A DNA stretch of 64,000 nucleotides from Geomonas propionica (GCF_016458235.1 NZ_JAEMHK010000003.1:248001-312000), one strand, 5' to 3'. Positions 34,392 through 44,487 are shown, counted from the stretch's first letter. A program made the numbers and translations. The notes: generated from the letters alone by a model not told the origin.

Positions 34392-34760
34392 GTGAAGAGG
34401 ATACTGATTGCGGAAGATTCCAACACCATGCGTTCCATGCTGGTTTCAACCATAGACGAGCTGGAAAAATATACCATTGTCGAGGCCGCCAGCGGCTTCG
34501 AGGCGTTGCGTCTTTTGCCGCGTGAGCAGGTGGACCTGATCATCACCGACATCAACATGCCCGACATCAACGGCCTGGAGCTGATCAGCTACGTGCGCAA
34601 CAACCCCAATTACCAGTCCATTCCGCTGTTCATCGTTTCCACCGAGAGCGGCGAGAAGGATCTGGAGAAGGGGCTCGCGCTGGGCGCCAACGAGTACCTG
34701 GTGAAGCCCTTCGACCCGGTGAAGCTGCAGGAACTGGTCTGCAAGTACCTGGGTGACTAG
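34392..34760 (+). CDS. CheY-type single-domain response regulator
   Basis: A 122-residue receiver: IAEDSNTMRS, acceptor Asp in LIITDINMPDING, ISTES-type Thr/Ser (IVSTES) and LVKPFDP. No output domain, so it is likely a CheY-like diffusible signal carrier for the CheA encoded downstream. GTG start one base after the stop of the preceding gene. One of four receiver-only or receiver-rich products of this operon. Confidence 0.9.
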   Translation: MKRILIAEDSNTMRSMLVSTIDELEKYTIVEAASGFEALRLLPREQVDLIITDINMPDINGLELISYVRNNPNYQSIPLFIVSTESGEKDLEKGLALGANEYLVKPFDPVKLQELVCKYLGD

Positions 34761-34792
34761 AACGTAGAACGTCTTCTTCAAAAAGAGAGTCT

Positions 34793-36847
34793 ATGAGCGT
34801 TGAGGATAACATTGGCAAAGCGTTGAAGGACTTCTTGGCCGAGGCCGAGGAGATTCTGGACCAGTTGAGCCTTGACCTGGTTTCGTTGAGTGACTGCGCC
34901 GACGGCGGGGAATGCAGCCCCGACCTGGTCAACTCCGTGTTCCGCGGCGCGCACTCCCTGAAGGGACTGGCGGGGATGTTCGGACTCTCGGACATCGCCG
35001 AGCTGGGCCACCACCTGGAGAACCTGCTCGACGCCCTGAGGCTGGGCAAGGTGGAGTTGGACCAGGCCGTGGTGAGCACCCTGTTCGAATCAACCGAATT
35101 GCTGGCGCACCTCGTGCGCAACGCGAGCGCGACCGGCGGCGAGGGGGCGGACCTTTCCGGCGCCATGCAGCGCATCAACGACTGCCTGACCCGCGGTCCC
35201 AAGCCGAATCAGGATTCCCCCCTGGCCCGCCTGAACATTCCCGAGCGGGTGCTCTCCTCGATGACCGAGTACGAAGAGCACCGCCTGCTGGAAAACGTGA
35301 AGAAGGGACGCCACATCCACTCCATCCGCGTGTCGCTCTTGCTGGCGAGCTTCGATTCGGACCTCATGGAGCTGACCGACGCCCTGAAGCAGGCGGGCGA
35401 GGTGATCAGCACCCTCCCCTCCGCTTCCAGCGGGCTCGACTCCGGCATCGACTTCGAGATCCTGTTCGGCTCCGAGCTCTCCGCGGGCGCACTCACCCCG
35501 ATCATCGACCGCGAGCACTTGAACATCACCACCTTCGGCGAACCGGCGCAACAGGCACCGACTCCCGGCGTAGCGGCCGTGGCCGCGGCCGGGGAAGCCG
35601 GCGGCGCCGACGGTGAGTTCCTGGCCCCGGCGGCCGGCGACGGCGGCGCCATCAGCGCCAAGAGCATGAGCCGGACCGTCCGCGTGGACATCGGCAAGCT
35701 CGACCTCCTGATGAACATCGTCGGCGAGCTGGTGCTCTCCCACTCGATGATCGCCGACGTCGCCGCGCGCATGCGCCGCGACGGACTCATCGCCCCCTCC
35801 CAGGACCTGAACAAGGCGGCCAAGGGGCTGGAGAAGAAGCTCTCGGAACTGCAGAAGGGGGTCATGGAGATCAGGATGATCCCGGTGGGGCAGCTCTTCG
35901 ACAAGATGACCCGCATCATCAGGAAGATCGCCCGGGAGCAGGGGAAGAAGGTCGAACTGAAGCTCTATGGCGTGGACACCGAACTCGACAAGCTGATCAT
36001 CGAGGACATCTCCGACCCGGTCATGCATATCGTCAGAAACTGCATCGACCACGGCATCGAAACCCCTGAGGCGCGACTGGCCGCGGGCAAGGACGAGAAG
36101 GGGAACATCACCCTTTCCTCCTACCAGAAGGGAAACCACGTCGTGATCCAGATCGACGACGACGGCGGCGGCATCGACGTGGCGCGGGTGAAGCAGAAGG
36201 CGGTGAAGCTCGGCATCATCGGCTCGGTGGACGAGGTGAGTGACCGCGAGGCGCTGGATTTCATCTTCCGCCCCGGCTTCTCCACCACCGAAACCGTGAG
36301 CGAGATCTCCGGGCGCGGCGTGGGCATGGATGTCGTACGCACCAACATCGCCGCGCTCTCCGGCATGATCGACGTCGAAAACTTCCCGGGGCAGGGGGCG
36401 CGCTTCATCATCACCCTCCCCATTACGCTGGCCATCATCAAGGCGCTCATCATCTCCACCGCAGGACGCACCTACGCCCTCCCCATCACCTCGGTGCTCG
36501 AGAGCATCATCGTGGAGCAGAAGGAGATCAAGACCATCGAGCGCAAGGAAGTGATCCAGTTGCGCGAGACCACGCTCCCCCTGCTGCGCCTCTCCGAGCT
36601 CTTCGAACTGAAGGGGGCGGCGGCGCCGGAAAGCTGCTACGTGGTCGTGGTCGGTGTCGCTGAGAAGCGGCTGGGGCTCGTGGTCGACGACCTTTTGGGG
36701 CAGCAGGACATCGTCATCAAGTCCATCGGCGACACCTTCGCCGGGTTCCGGGGCATCTCCGGGGCCGCGGACCTGGGGGATCAGCGCACCATCCTGGTCC
36801 TCGATGTCGGTAGCGTCATCGCCGAGGCCACCCGGGGGAGTGCCTGA
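34793..36847 (+). CDS. cheA: Chemotaxis histidine kinase CheA
   Basis: A 684-residue CheA. Hpt domain with phospho-His at 54 (RGAHSLKGLAGMFG), a linker with a DUF4388-unlike divergent segment (about 130-280), dimerisation helices, the ATPase domain (N-box IVRNCIDHGIETPE, G1 IDDDGGGID, G2 SGRGVGMDVV) and a C-terminal CheW-like domain. It phosphorylates the receivers and CheB of the cluster. No P2 CheY-binding domain is clear. It overlaps the next gene by one base. Confidence 0.95.
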   Translation: MSVEDNIGKALKDFLAEAEEILDQLSLDLVSLSDCADGGECSPDLVNSVFRGAHSLKGLAGMFGLSDIAELGHHLENLLDALRLGKVELDQAVVSTLFESTELLAHLVRNASATGGEGADLSGAMQRINDCLTRGPKPNQDSPLARLNIPERVLSSMTEYEEHRLLENVKKGRHIHSIRVSLLLASFDSDLMELTDALKQAGEVISTLPSASSGLDSGIDFEILFGSELSAGALTPIIDREHLNITTFGEPAQQAPTPGVAAVAAAGEAGGADGEFLAPAAGDGGAISAKSMSRTVRVDIGKLDLLMNIVGELVLSHSMIADVAARMRRDGLIAPSQDLNKAAKGLEKKLSELQKGVMEIRMIPVGQLFDKMTRIIRKIAREQGKKVELKLYGVDTELDKLIIEDISDPVMHIVRNCIDHGIETPEARLAAGKDEKGNITLSSYQKGNHVVIQIDDDGGGIDVARVKQKAVKLGIIGSVDEVSDREALDFIFRPGFSTTETVSEISGRGVGMDVVRTNIAALSGMIDVENFPGQGARFIITLPITLAIIKALIISTAGRTYALPITSVLESIIVEQKEIKTIERKEVIQLRETTLPLLRLSELFELKGAAAPESCYVVVVGVAEKRLGLVVDDLLGQQDIVIKSIGDTFAGFRGISGAADLGDQRTILVLDVGSVIAEATRGSA

Positions 36848-37647
36848 TGTACAAGGAATTTTACGGCCTCACCGAGAAGCCCTTCAGCAAGACCCCGGAT
36901 CCCCGCTTCCTCTACATGAGCTCGGGGCACCAGGAGGCGCTGGCGCGGCTCGAGTACGCGGTTGAGGAGAGCGAGATCGCCCTCCTGACCGGCGATATCG
37001 GGTGCGGCAAGACCACCATCTCGCGGGCCCTCATGGACCGGATGGGGGATCGTTACCACTTCATGTTCGTGTTCAACCCGCGTCTGACCGCCGACGAGCT
37101 GTTGCGGGTGATCGCCTCCGGTCTGCAGGTGCACGAGCCCTCCTTGCAGAAGGACCTGCTCCTGAAGGAGATCACCACGGCGCTGTACCGGCTGCACGGC
37201 GAGGGGCGAGTCCCGGTGGTGGTGATCGACGAGGCGCAGATGATCCCGGACCGGGAACTCTTCGACGAGCTGCGCCTTTTGACCAACTTCCAGTTGGACG
37301 ACCGCAACCTGGTCAGCGTGATCATCATGGGGCAGCCCGAGCTGCGCGAGATGCTGGCCTCGCCGGTGTACGAGCCCTTCCGGCAGCGCATCTCGCTCAA
37401 CTTCCACCTGGCGCCGCTGGGGCTGGAGGAGACGCTGGAATACCTCGATTTCAGGATCGTGGCGGCCGGAGGCGAGCCGGGCCTCTTCTCCCCGGACGCG
37501 GTGCAGAGGATCTACGAGCTTTCCGGTGGGGTGCCGCGCCGCATCAACGCGGTGGCCACCAACGCGCTTTTGATCGGCTACGGCAGGGATGCCACCTTGA
37601 TCGACGCCGCCATAATCGAAGAAACCGCGGCGGAGCTGCTGGCTTAA
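36847..37647 (+). CDS. ExeA/GspA-like AAA ATPase
   Basis: A 266-residue ATPase that opens with MYKEFYGLTEKPFSKTPDPRFLY, the hallmark of ExeA-type proteins. Walker A TGDIGCGKTT and Walker B VVVIDEAQM are intact, followed by the sensor region GQPELREML and FRQRISL. Unlike ExeA it has no peptidoglycan-binding domain. Being one base overlapped with cheA, it is expressed as part of the chemosensory operon, an unusual partner there. Its role, perhaps in placing or remodelling the array, is unknown. Confidence 0.88.
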   Translation: MYKEFYGLTEKPFSKTPDPRFLYMSSGHQEALARLEYAVEESEIALLTGDIGCGKTTISRALMDRMGDRYHFMFVFNPRLTADELLRVIASGLQVHEPSLQKDLLLKEITTALYRLHGEGRVPVVVIDEAQMIPDRELFDELRLLTNFQLDDRNLVSVIIMGQPELREMLASPVYEPFRQRISLNFHLAPLGLEETLEYLDFRIVAAGGEPGLFSPDAVQRIYELSGGVPRRINAVATNALLIGYGRDATLIDAAIIEETAAELLA

Positions 37648-37674
37648 CCAACGTAGAACGGATGTTGAGGTCTT

Positions 37675-38484
37675 ATGAATCTTGCAGAGATCAGAAAGAA
37701 GGCTTCCCGCGGCGAGGCGCAAGGGTCAACGGCGCCGGAGCAGGGGGGGCAGGCGCCCCAGGCGGAGTCGTGGCCGACGCCGGCTGAGGCCGAGGCGGTC
37801 CTCGCCGCCGAGGAACTGTCCGCTGCCGAACCGGTCGCGCCCGAGCCCGTCGTTGCCCAGCCCTTCATGCCCGAACCGGTGGACCCGGACCCGCTGCCGC
37901 GCGCCTCGGCTCCCGCATGGCAGGCTGAGCAGTTCGACGCGCCCTACCAGTACCAGGACGAGCCGGACGAGTTCGATCCGGTGGCGGTCATCCTTAAGGG
38001 ACGCGAGTCCGCCTCCTTCGATGGCGAGAGCCTGCAGCAGGAGGTCGTGGAAGCGGCCAGCGTGGAACTGCTCTGCTTCCGGGTGGCGAGCGAAGAATAC
38101 GCCATCAGCATCATGGACATCAAGGAGATCATCAAGCCGCGCGAGGTGACCGAGGTCCCCCGGGTTCCCTCCTTTGTGCGCGGCATCCTCTCCCTGCGCG
38201 GCAACATCATCCCGGTCTTCGACATGAAGAACCGGCTCGGCCTCGCCGACGGGGCGGTCTCGGACCGGGAACGCATCGTGGTGGTCAAGCGCCAGGAGGG
38301 CTACGCCGGCGTCCTGGTGGACGAGGTGGTGCAGGTGGTTCGCATCGCCGAGGGAGGCATCGAGCCGCCGCCGGTGGTCCTAGAGGGGATCGATCGCGAG
38401 TTCGTGCTGGGGATAGGCCGGGTCGGCGGCAGGATGCTGATCCTGCTCGACATGGAAAAGGTATTGGACGTAGGTCTTTTGTAG
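37675..38484 (+). CDS. cheW: CheW-like coupling protein with long N-terminal extension
   Basis: A 269-residue protein. Residues 1-120 are low-complexity, acidic and Pro/Ala-rich (AAEELSAAEPVAPEPVV); residues about 125-265 are a CheW domain (YAISIMDIKEIIKPREVTEVPRVPSFVRGILSLRGNIIPVFD). CheW links CheA to receptors; the extension could bind another cluster protein. It is one of two CheW genes here. Confidence 0.9.
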   Translation: MNLAEIRKKASRGEAQGSTAPEQGGQAPQAESWPTPAEAEAVLAAEELSAAEPVAPEPVVAQPFMPEPVDPDPLPRASAPAWQAEQFDAPYQYQDEPDEFDPVAVILKGRESASFDGESLQQEVVEAASVELLCFRVASEEYAISIMDIKEIIKPREVTEVPRVPSFVRGILSLRGNIIPVFDMKNRLGLADGAVSDRERIVVVKRQEGYAGVLVDEVVQVVRIAEGGIEPPPVVLEGIDREFVLGIGRVGGRMLILLDMEKVLDVGLL

Positions 38485-38502
38485 CGCCGGGGTGCAGGGG
38501 GG

Positions 38503-38907
38503 ATGAGCATGGAGAAGAACAGGATCCTCGTGGTCGAGGATGAAGAGAGCTTGCTGAAGCTGGAGAGCATCCTCTTCACCTCCAAGGGGTACCAGGTCAC
38601 CGGGGTGCGCGGCGGAAACGACGCCCTCAAGGCGATTGCGCAGGATGCACCGGACCTCGTGGTCCTGGACCTCATGCTTCCGGACATGGACGGCTTTGAG
38701 GTCTGCCGCAGCATCAAGGAAAACCCCGCCACCCGGGCCATACCGGTGGTGATGCTGACCGCCAAGAAGAGCAGTCGCGATCTCGAGCACGGCCGGCAGG
38801 TCGGTGCCGACGCCTACATCACCAAGCCCTTCAAATCGGTCAAGGTGCTCGAAGTGATCGAAGGGCTCCTCGGCGACAGCGCTGCAGCAGGGGGGGACGC
38901 GGTCTGA
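38503..38907 (+). CDS. Response regulator, receiver domain only
   Basis: A 134-residue receiver with VVEDEESL, acceptor Asp in LVVLDLMLPDMDGFEV, and YITKPFK. More like an OmpR-type receiver than CheY but without an output domain. The next gene starts on its last base. Confidence 0.88.
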   Translation: MSMEKNRILVVEDEESLLKLESILFTSKGYQVTGVRGGNDALKAIAQDAPDLVVLDLMLPDMDGFEVCRSIKENPATRAIPVVMLTAKKSSRDLEHGRQVGADAYITKPFKSVKVLEVIEGLLGDSAAAGGDAV

Positions 38908-39413
38908 TGACGGAGGAACTGCAGGAAATTCAGGTGGCCTGCCTGCGCATGGATGAAGGGCTCTACGCCGTCGACATCATGCGCATCAGGGAGATCATCA
39001 GGGTACCCAAGCTCGCCCCGCTCCCCCGCGCGCTCCCCTTCGTGGAGGGGGTGATCAACCTGCGCGGCTCCGTGATCCCGGTGGTCGACCTGAGGAAACG
39101 CTTCGGGCTTCCCGCCGCCGAGAACAAGGAGAGCGCCCGTCTTCTGATCCTCTCCATTTCGGGGCAGCCTCTGGCCCTGATGGTCGACGAGGTGACCGAG
39201 ATGATCACCATCCCGCTCCGGGATCTGAAAGCGCCGCCGCGCGGGGTGCGGATCGTGGGAGGGGAGTACATGGTGGGGCTGTGCCTGGTGCGTGACGTGC
39301 CCGTTATGCTGCTCAACATCGACGCCCTGCTCACGTTCCAGGAGAAGGCCCAGTTGGGCTACCTTACCCCCCAGGGGACCACTACTACGACGAAAAAGAG
39401 CCCAGCATGCTGA
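38907..39413 (+). CDS. cheW: CheW coupling protein
   Basis: A 168-residue CheW, mostly a single domain: YAVDIMRIREIIRVPKLAPLPRALPFVEGVINLRGSV (seen at residues 16-52) and LMVDEVTEMITI. The Thr/Lys-rich tail is extra. It overlaps the receiver gene upstream by one base and the zinc-finger receiver gene downstream by seven. Confidence 0.93.
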   Translation: MTEELQEIQVACLRMDEGLYAVDIMRIREIIRVPKLAPLPRALPFVEGVINLRGSVIPVVDLRKRFGLPAAENKESARLLILSISGQPLALMVDEVTEMITIPLRDLKAPPRGVRIVGGEYMVGLCLVRDVPVMLLNIDALLTFQEKAQLGYLTPQGTTTTTKKSPAC

Positions 39414-40534
39414 TAGTCTGTCCTAACTGCAAGAAAAGATTCAATGTTATCGTCAGCAGCTCCGATGAGCCGAAGAAACTGCGCTGCTCGAGCTGCAAGG
39501 CCGTGTTCCGGTTGGTGCGCAAGAGCGAGCGCCAGCCCGAGCCGCAGGCGAAGGTAAAGGTCGTGGTCGCCAACGAGAGCGCCGCCTTCTGCAAGGCGGT
39601 GGAGAAGGTCCTCGCCGCCGAGCCCTTCGAGCTCTATCTCTGCACCGACGGCAAAGAGGCGCTCGAGACCGTGCAGCGTGTGCAGCCGGGCGTGTTGCTG
39701 CTGGACGTGGCGCTGCCGACCATGTTCGGGTTCGAGGTCTGCGAGCGGGTGCGCCAGGACCCCGCCCTCACCAAGACCAAGATCGTCCTGATCGCCTCGA
39801 TCTACGACAAGACCCGCTACAAGCGCTCCCCCAATTCGCTGTACGGAGCCGATGACTATATTGAGAAGCACCACATCCCGGACTCCCTGGTCTCGATGAT
39901 CTACCGTCTCACCTCGGGCGACGTCCCCCCGGTGGTACGCCCGACCGAGAGCGAACTGGCGGCCCAGGAGGAGACCCGCAGCGAGATCAGGCAGGTGGAG
40001 GTCGAAGAGACATCCATGCCGGAAGCCGCTCCCTCCGTAGCGGCACCCGCGCCGGCGCCGGAGACCCCGGTGGTCGCGGCAGCCGAAGCGCCGCAAGCAC
40101 CGGCACCCGAAGCACCGGCACCGGTCGTGGCCGCAGCGGAAGTTCCCGTCATCGAGGCGGTCGAAGCACCTGCCGCGGCGATACCGGAGCCCCCCGTTCC
40201 GGCGGCAGTCGAGGCGCCCGTGGAGGCCGCGACTGCGCCCGCCGCTGCGGCAGCACCTGCCCAGCCCGCTGCCCCGGCGCAGCTCCCCGAGGAGCAGGTG
40301 AAGGCCAGGCGCCTGGCGAGGATCATCGTTTCCGACATCGTCCTCTACAACCAGGCGAAAGTAGAGCAGGGGGTGCGCGAGGGGAGCTTCTACGAACTCC
40401 TGGCGGACGACATACGCGAAGGAGAGTATCTGTACCAGCAGAGGGTGTCCCAGCAGGTGCGCGATACCACTTCCTTCCTGAAAGATGCCTTTGACGAGCT
40501 AATCGCGAAGAAACGAGCCGAACTGAGCCTTTAG
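39407..40534 (+). CDS. Zinc-finger and receiver domain protein with Pro/Ala-rich linker
   Basis: A 375-residue protein. Residues 1-38 are an MJ0042-type zinc finger (CPNCKKRF and CSSCKAVFRL). Residues about 47-170 form a receiver (VVVANESAAF lacks the usual double acid, but Asp is kept in LLLDVALPTMFGFEV). A 115-residue Pro/Ala/Glu linker follows, then a helical C-terminal domain (SDIVLYNQAKVEQGVREGSFYELLADDIREGEYLY split over 298-335). The weakened acidic pocket makes phosphorylation doubtful. Part of the che operon. Confidence 0.8.
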   Translation: MLIVCPNCKKRFNVIVSSSDEPKKLRCSSCKAVFRLVRKSERQPEPQAKVKVVVANESAAFCKAVEKVLAAEPFELYLCTDGKEALETVQRVQPGVLLLDVALPTMFGFEVCERVRQDPALTKTKIVLIASIYDKTRYKRSPNSLYGADDYIEKHHIPDSLVSMIYRLTSGDVPPVVRPTESELAAQEETRSEIRQVEVEETSMPEAAPSVAAPAPAPETPVVAAAEAPQAPAPEAPAPVVAAAEVPVIEAVEAPAAAIPEPPVPAAVEAPVEAATAPAAAAAPAQPAAPAQLPEEQVKARRLARIIVSDIVLYNQAKVEQGVREGSFYELLADDIREGEYLYQQRVSQQVRDTTSFLKDAFDELIAKKRAELSL

Positions 40535-40544
40535 GAGAGAGACC

Positions 40545-42554
40545 CTGTCCAACGATCTGCTTGAAATCTCGGAGAGACTTGCCGATACCGACGAGGAGCA
40601 ACGGCGCCTCGCGGTCATGTCCCTGCGTCGCCGTCCCTTCCCCGAGGTGATGGAACTGCTGTTCCGTGCCATGGGGGACGAGAGTTGGCGGGTGCGCAAG
40701 GAGGCGGTCAGCGTAGTCCTGCAGGCGCAGCCGCTGCAGGCGGAGGCGCTCGAAGCCCTGATCGCGCTGCTGCGCTCCGCGGACAACGCGGGATTGCGCA
40801 ACTCCGCGGTCGAGTCCCTGGAACGGATCGGCGTGCCCGCGGTGGAGCAGCTCTGCGCACACCTGGGCGATCCCGATCACGACTTCCGCAAATTCATCAT
40901 CGACATCCTGGGCAACATCCGCTGCGCCACCTGTCTTCCCCTCCTGGTGCAGGCGCTCGACGACGAGGACATGAACGTACGGGTTGCCGCTGCCGAGAAC
41001 CTGGGCAAGATCGGCGACACCCGCGCGCTGCCCCATTTGCTCAAGGTGCTGGACGGCGGCGAGGTCTGGCTCAAGTTCACCGTGTTGGACGCCCTCTCCT
41101 CGATCGGCGCCGCCGTGCCGCTCGAGAAGCTCGAACCGCTTTTGCAGGAAGGGCTGTTGCGCCGCGCCACCTACGACTGCCTGGGTGTGCTGGGTGACCG
41201 CAACAGCTTTCCCCTGCTGCTGGAGGGGCTGCACGACAAGGCGAAGAACGCGCGCGAAGCGGCCACCATTGCGCTCATGCGCCTGCGGGCGCGCCTTGCC
41301 CCGCAGGAACAGGAAGTGCTGGTCGACCGGCAGTTGAGGGGAATGGCCGGCAGCGCGACCGCAAAAAAACTTATCGACTCGCTGCACGGCGAGGAGCCGG
41401 TCATGATCTCGGCCCTGGCCCAGCTGTGCGGTATCATGGGGGACGAGCGCGCCGCGCTTCCCCTGGTGCGCGTGGCACGCGCCGAGCGCCTGAGAGCGCC
41501 CTGTCTGGACGCGCTACGCCGCATCGGCGAGCCCGTGATGCCGCTGCTTCTGGAACACTTCCCGTTCGCCATCGCGGCCGAGCGTGCCGCCATCGTGCAT
41601 CTGATCGCGGAAACCGGACGCCCCGGCAGCGAGGAGCTGCTCTTTGCCGCACTCGAGGACGACGGTGCCGAGGTGAGGCGCTGCGCCGCAGTCGCGTTGG
41701 GGCGGATGGCTCCGGAAGGTGCTGCGGCCAAGGTGGCGCGCCTGCTGGACGACGAAGAGCCGCAGGTGCGCGAGGGAGGACTGGATGGGCTGCAGCATCT
41801 TGCCGCCCGGGATGCCGCAGGCGTGGGTGCGATCTGCTCCGAACTCTTGCGCAGCCGGGACGCGCGCAAGAGGCGGGATGCCGCCATTATTCTCGGCGCT
41901 CTGGGTGACGGCGAAAGGCTCGCCCGCCTGGTGAAGGACGAGGATGCCTCGGTGCGCCGGGCCGCCGTCGCCTCGCTGGCGCGCGTGGACCTGCCGCAGG
42001 CGCTGGGCGCCCTGACCCTGTCGCTGTCGGACGAGGAGCCCGAGGTACGCGCCGCTGCGGCGCAGGCCCTTGCCGAAAAGGGAGGGGAGGAAGTGCTGGC
42101 ACCTCTTTGCCTGGCCCTGGGCGACACCGATCCCTGGGTGCAGACTGCCGCGCTCAAGGGGCTTGCCGCACTTGGTGACCCGGAGGCACTGCCGGGGGTG
42201 ACCGCGCTTCTCGATCAGGCCCAGGGACCGGTCCTGATCGCCGCCCTGTCGACCCTCGCGGCCCTTGGGGGCGCGCAGGCGCTCGGCCCGGTGCGGCAGG
42301 CGCTTTATCACGGTGACGAGGAAGTGGTCGAGGCTGCCATCGGCATCCTCGCAGCTCACGGCGCGGACTGGATCGACGAGCACGGCCAGGCCCTGCTGGA
42401 GCACCCGCACTGGATGGTGCGTCGCTCTTTTGTGCGCGCCCTGGCCCAATTGCAGGGAGCGGAGTCGTTGTCGGTATTGGATCAGGCGCTGGCCCGGGAG
42501 TCGGACCCGCTGGTCAAGGGCGAGATTGTTGAACTGCTCGACAGGCTGCGCTAA
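40545..42554 (+). CDS. HEAT-repeat protein, probable CTG start
   Basis: A 669-residue protein made of HEAT/PBS-type helical repeats (for example WRVRKEAVSVVL, VRVAAAENLGKIGD, VRRCAAVALGRM). Translation probably begins at CTG 40545: AGGAG lies seven bases upstream and the frame has no ATG, GTG or TTG from its stop at 40524 to ATG 40617, which lacks a ribosome site and would cut into the first repeat. It sits between the receiver gene and cheR; such superhelices usually act as protein scaffolds. Its stop overlaps the cheR start by one base. Confidence 0.85.
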   Translation: MSNDLLEISERLADTDEEQRRLAVMSLRRRPFPEVMELLFRAMGDESWRVRKEAVSVVLQAQPLQAEALEALIALLRSADNAGLRNSAVESLERIGVPAVEQLCAHLGDPDHDFRKFIIDILGNIRCATCLPLLVQALDDEDMNVRVAAAENLGKIGDTRALPHLLKVLDGGEVWLKFTVLDALSSIGAAVPLEKLEPLLQEGLLRRATYDCLGVLGDRNSFPLLLEGLHDKAKNAREAATIALMRLRARLAPQEQEVLVDRQLRGMAGSATAKKLIDSLHGEEPVMISALAQLCGIMGDERAALPLVRVARAERLRAPCLDALRRIGEPVMPLLLEHFPFAIAAERAAIVHLIAETGRPGSEELLFAALEDDGAEVRRCAAVALGRMAPEGAAAKVARLLDDEEPQVREGGLDGLQHLAARDAAGVGAICSELLRSRDARKRRDAAIILGALGDGERLARLVKDEDASVRRAAVASLARVDLPQALGALTLSLSDEEPEVRAAAAQALAEKGGEEVLAPLCLALGDTDPWVQTAALKGLAALGDPEALPGVTALLDQAQGPVLIAALSTLAALGGAQALGPVRQALYHGDEEVVEAAIGILAAHGADWIDEHGQALLEHPHWMVRRSFVRALAQLQGAESLSVLDQALARESDPLVKGEIVELLDRLR

Positions 42555-43423
42555 TGCCATATTTCGAACCTGAATTGCAACTGACGGAAGAGGAATTCCG
42601 CCTGATCAGGGACCTGATCTACAACCACTGCGGTCTCTTTTTCGACGACGACAGCAAGTACCTGCTGGACCGTCGGCTCGGGCAGCGGGTGACCCATCAC
42701 AACCTGGCCGGCTTCCGCGAGTACTACCAGTTCCTGAAGTACGACCGCAGGAGGGACGAGGAGATCGCGGACATCATGGATCTCCTCACCACCAACGAGA
42801 CCTATTTCTTCCGCGAGGCGTTCCAACTGCGCGCCTTCACGGACGAGATCGTGCCCGAGTTGATGAAGGTCAAGCAGCGCGAGCGGACCCTGCGCATCTG
42901 GAGTGCGGGGTGCTCCACCGGGGAGGAGCCCTACACCATAGCCATGCTCCTTCTGGAGATGGGGTGCCTCCACGGCTGGCGCGTGGAGATCGTCGGCTCC
43001 GACATCAGCCACCGCGTGGTGCAGCACGCCCGCAAGGGGATCTACACCAAGGCCTCCTTCCGCGCCACCGACGAGCGCTACCTGAAACGGTTCTTCACCG
43101 AGACCGACGAAGGGTACCGCATCTGCGACGAGGTGCGGGAGCTGGTCACCATCAGCCAGATGAACCTGTTCGACGCTAACCGCCTTGCGCTTCTGGGCAA
43201 GATGGATGTCATCTTTTGCCGCAACGTGATCATCTATTTCGACCAGACCTCCAAGAAGCGTGTGATCGAGTCGTTCCACAACACGCTGCGCGGGGGAGGC
43301 TACCTCCTCTTGGGGCACTCGGAATCCCTGATGAACCTGTCCACGGCATTTGCACTGAGACACCTGAAAAACGACATGGTCTACCAGAAAACCGATACGA
43401 CCGGCGGCGGAGTGCCCAAGTGA
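42554..43423 (+). CDS. cheR: Chemotaxis methyltransferase CheR
   Basis: A 289-residue SAM-dependent methyltransferase that methylates Glu residues of chemoreceptors. N-terminal helical CheR domain, TNETYFFRE motif, then [19 protein letters not shown] (SAM site), GSDISH and [13 protein letters not shown]. All CheR hallmarks are present. No tetratricopeptide tail. It implies methylatable receptors elsewhere in the genome, as none is encoded here. Overlaps cheB by four bases. Confidence 0.95.
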   Translation: MPYFEPELQLTEEEFRLIRDLIYNHCGLFFDDDSKYLLDRRLGQRVTHHNLAGFREYYQFLKYDRRRDEEIADIMDLLTTNETYFFREAFQLRAFTDEIVPELMKVKQRERTLRIWSAGCSTGEEPYTIAMLLLEMGCLHGWRVEIVGSDISHRVVQHARKGIYTKASFRATDERYLKRFFTETDEGYRICDEVRELVTISQMNLFDANRLALLGKMDVIFCRNVIIYFDQTSKKRVIESFHNTLRGGGYLLLGHSESLMNLSTAFALRHLKNDMVYQKTDTTGGGVPK

Positions 43424-44487
43424 AAAAGATACGGGTAGTAGTCGTAGACGATTCAGCCTATAATCGGCGCGCCATCACCAAGATGCTGGAGGAGCTCCCC
43501 GGGGTCCAGGTGATCGGGTACGCCACCAACGGCGAGGAAGGGATCCGGCGGGTGATCGATCTCACCCCCGACCTGGTGACGCTCGACCTCGAGATGCCGC
43601 GCATGGACGGCTTCACCATGCTGCGCATCCTGATGGCGACCACGCCGGTCCCGGTGATCGTGATCAGCTCCACTTCCGGCGACGAGAAGGTGTTCAAGGC
43701 GCTGGAACTGGGTGCGGTCGATTTCATCGCGAAACCGACCAGCGTGATTTCGGACGAGCTGTTGAAGATCCAGCAGGACCTGCACCAGAAAGTCCAGGCG
43801 GTGTTCAAGCTGAACATGGCGCGGGTGCAGAAGAGGGCGGAGCCTGCTCCCCCGGCGGCCGAGGTCGCCGTTGCCTCGGCTCCCGTCGGGGCGGCGAGCA
43901 GCATCGACATCGTCGCCATCGGCTCCTCGACCGGCGGACCGCCGGCCCTGCAACGCATTTTCGCCTCCTTCAGGGACGCGCCTCCCTTCGCCATGGTGAT
44001 TTCTCAGCACATGCCCGCCGGGTTCACCACCGCCTTCGCCGAGAGGCTGAACCGCAGCACCGGCTTCGAGGTGCGCGAGGCGAAGGACGGCGACGAGGTG
44101 ATTCCGGGGCGGGCTCTCATCGCTCCCGGCGGCAACAACCTGGTTTTCGCCAGGCTGGGCGACAAGGTGGTGGCGCGCATCGCCCCTCCCGGCCCCAAGG
44201 ACCGCTACATCCCGTCGGTGGACGTCATGTTCCGGTCCTGCGCCGAGATCTACCGCAGCCGGATGCTGGCCGTGGTGCTGACCGGCATGGGGAACGACGG
44301 GGCACTCGGCGTGCGCGAGGCAAAGAAGGTGGGAGCCCAGGTGCTGGCAGAGTCCGAGGAGTCCGCCGTGGTCTTCGGCATGCCGCGCGAGGCGATCGCC
44401 ACGGGCGTGGTGGACCGGGTGGTACCCATGGACGGCATGGTGCGTGAGATTGTGCTTCGTTGCGGCCTCTTGCCGCGATTCGGTTGA
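43420..44487 (+). CDS. cheB: Chemotaxis methylesterase/deamidase CheB
   Basis: A 355-residue CheB. Receiver at 1-125 with phospho-acceptor Asp56 ([13 protein letters not shown]); a Pro/Ala linker; then the esterase domain with catalytic Ser in [11 protein letters not shown], His in [10 protein letters not shown] and Asp in [10 protein letters not shown]. It removes receptor methyl groups when phosphorylated by CheA. GTG 43420 is chosen; the frame is open upstream but the receiver starts directly at [12 protein letters not shown]. Confidence 0.95.
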   Translation: MKKIRVVVVDDSAYNRRAITKMLEELPGVQVIGYATNGEEGIRRVIDLTPDLVTLDLEMPRMDGFTMLRILMATTPVPVIVISSTSGDEKVFKALELGAVDFIAKPTSVISDELLKIQQDLHQKVQAVFKLNMARVQKRAEPAPPAAEVAVASAPVGAASSIDIVAIGSSTGGPPALQRIFASFRDAPPFAMVISQHMPAGFTTAFAERLNRSTGFEVREAKDGDEVIPGRALIAPGGNNLVFARLGDKVVARIAPPGPKDRYIPSVDVMFRSCAEIYRSRMLAVVLTGMGNDGALGVREAKKVGAQVLAESEESAVVFGMPREAIATGVVDRVVPMDGMVREIVLRCGLLPRFG

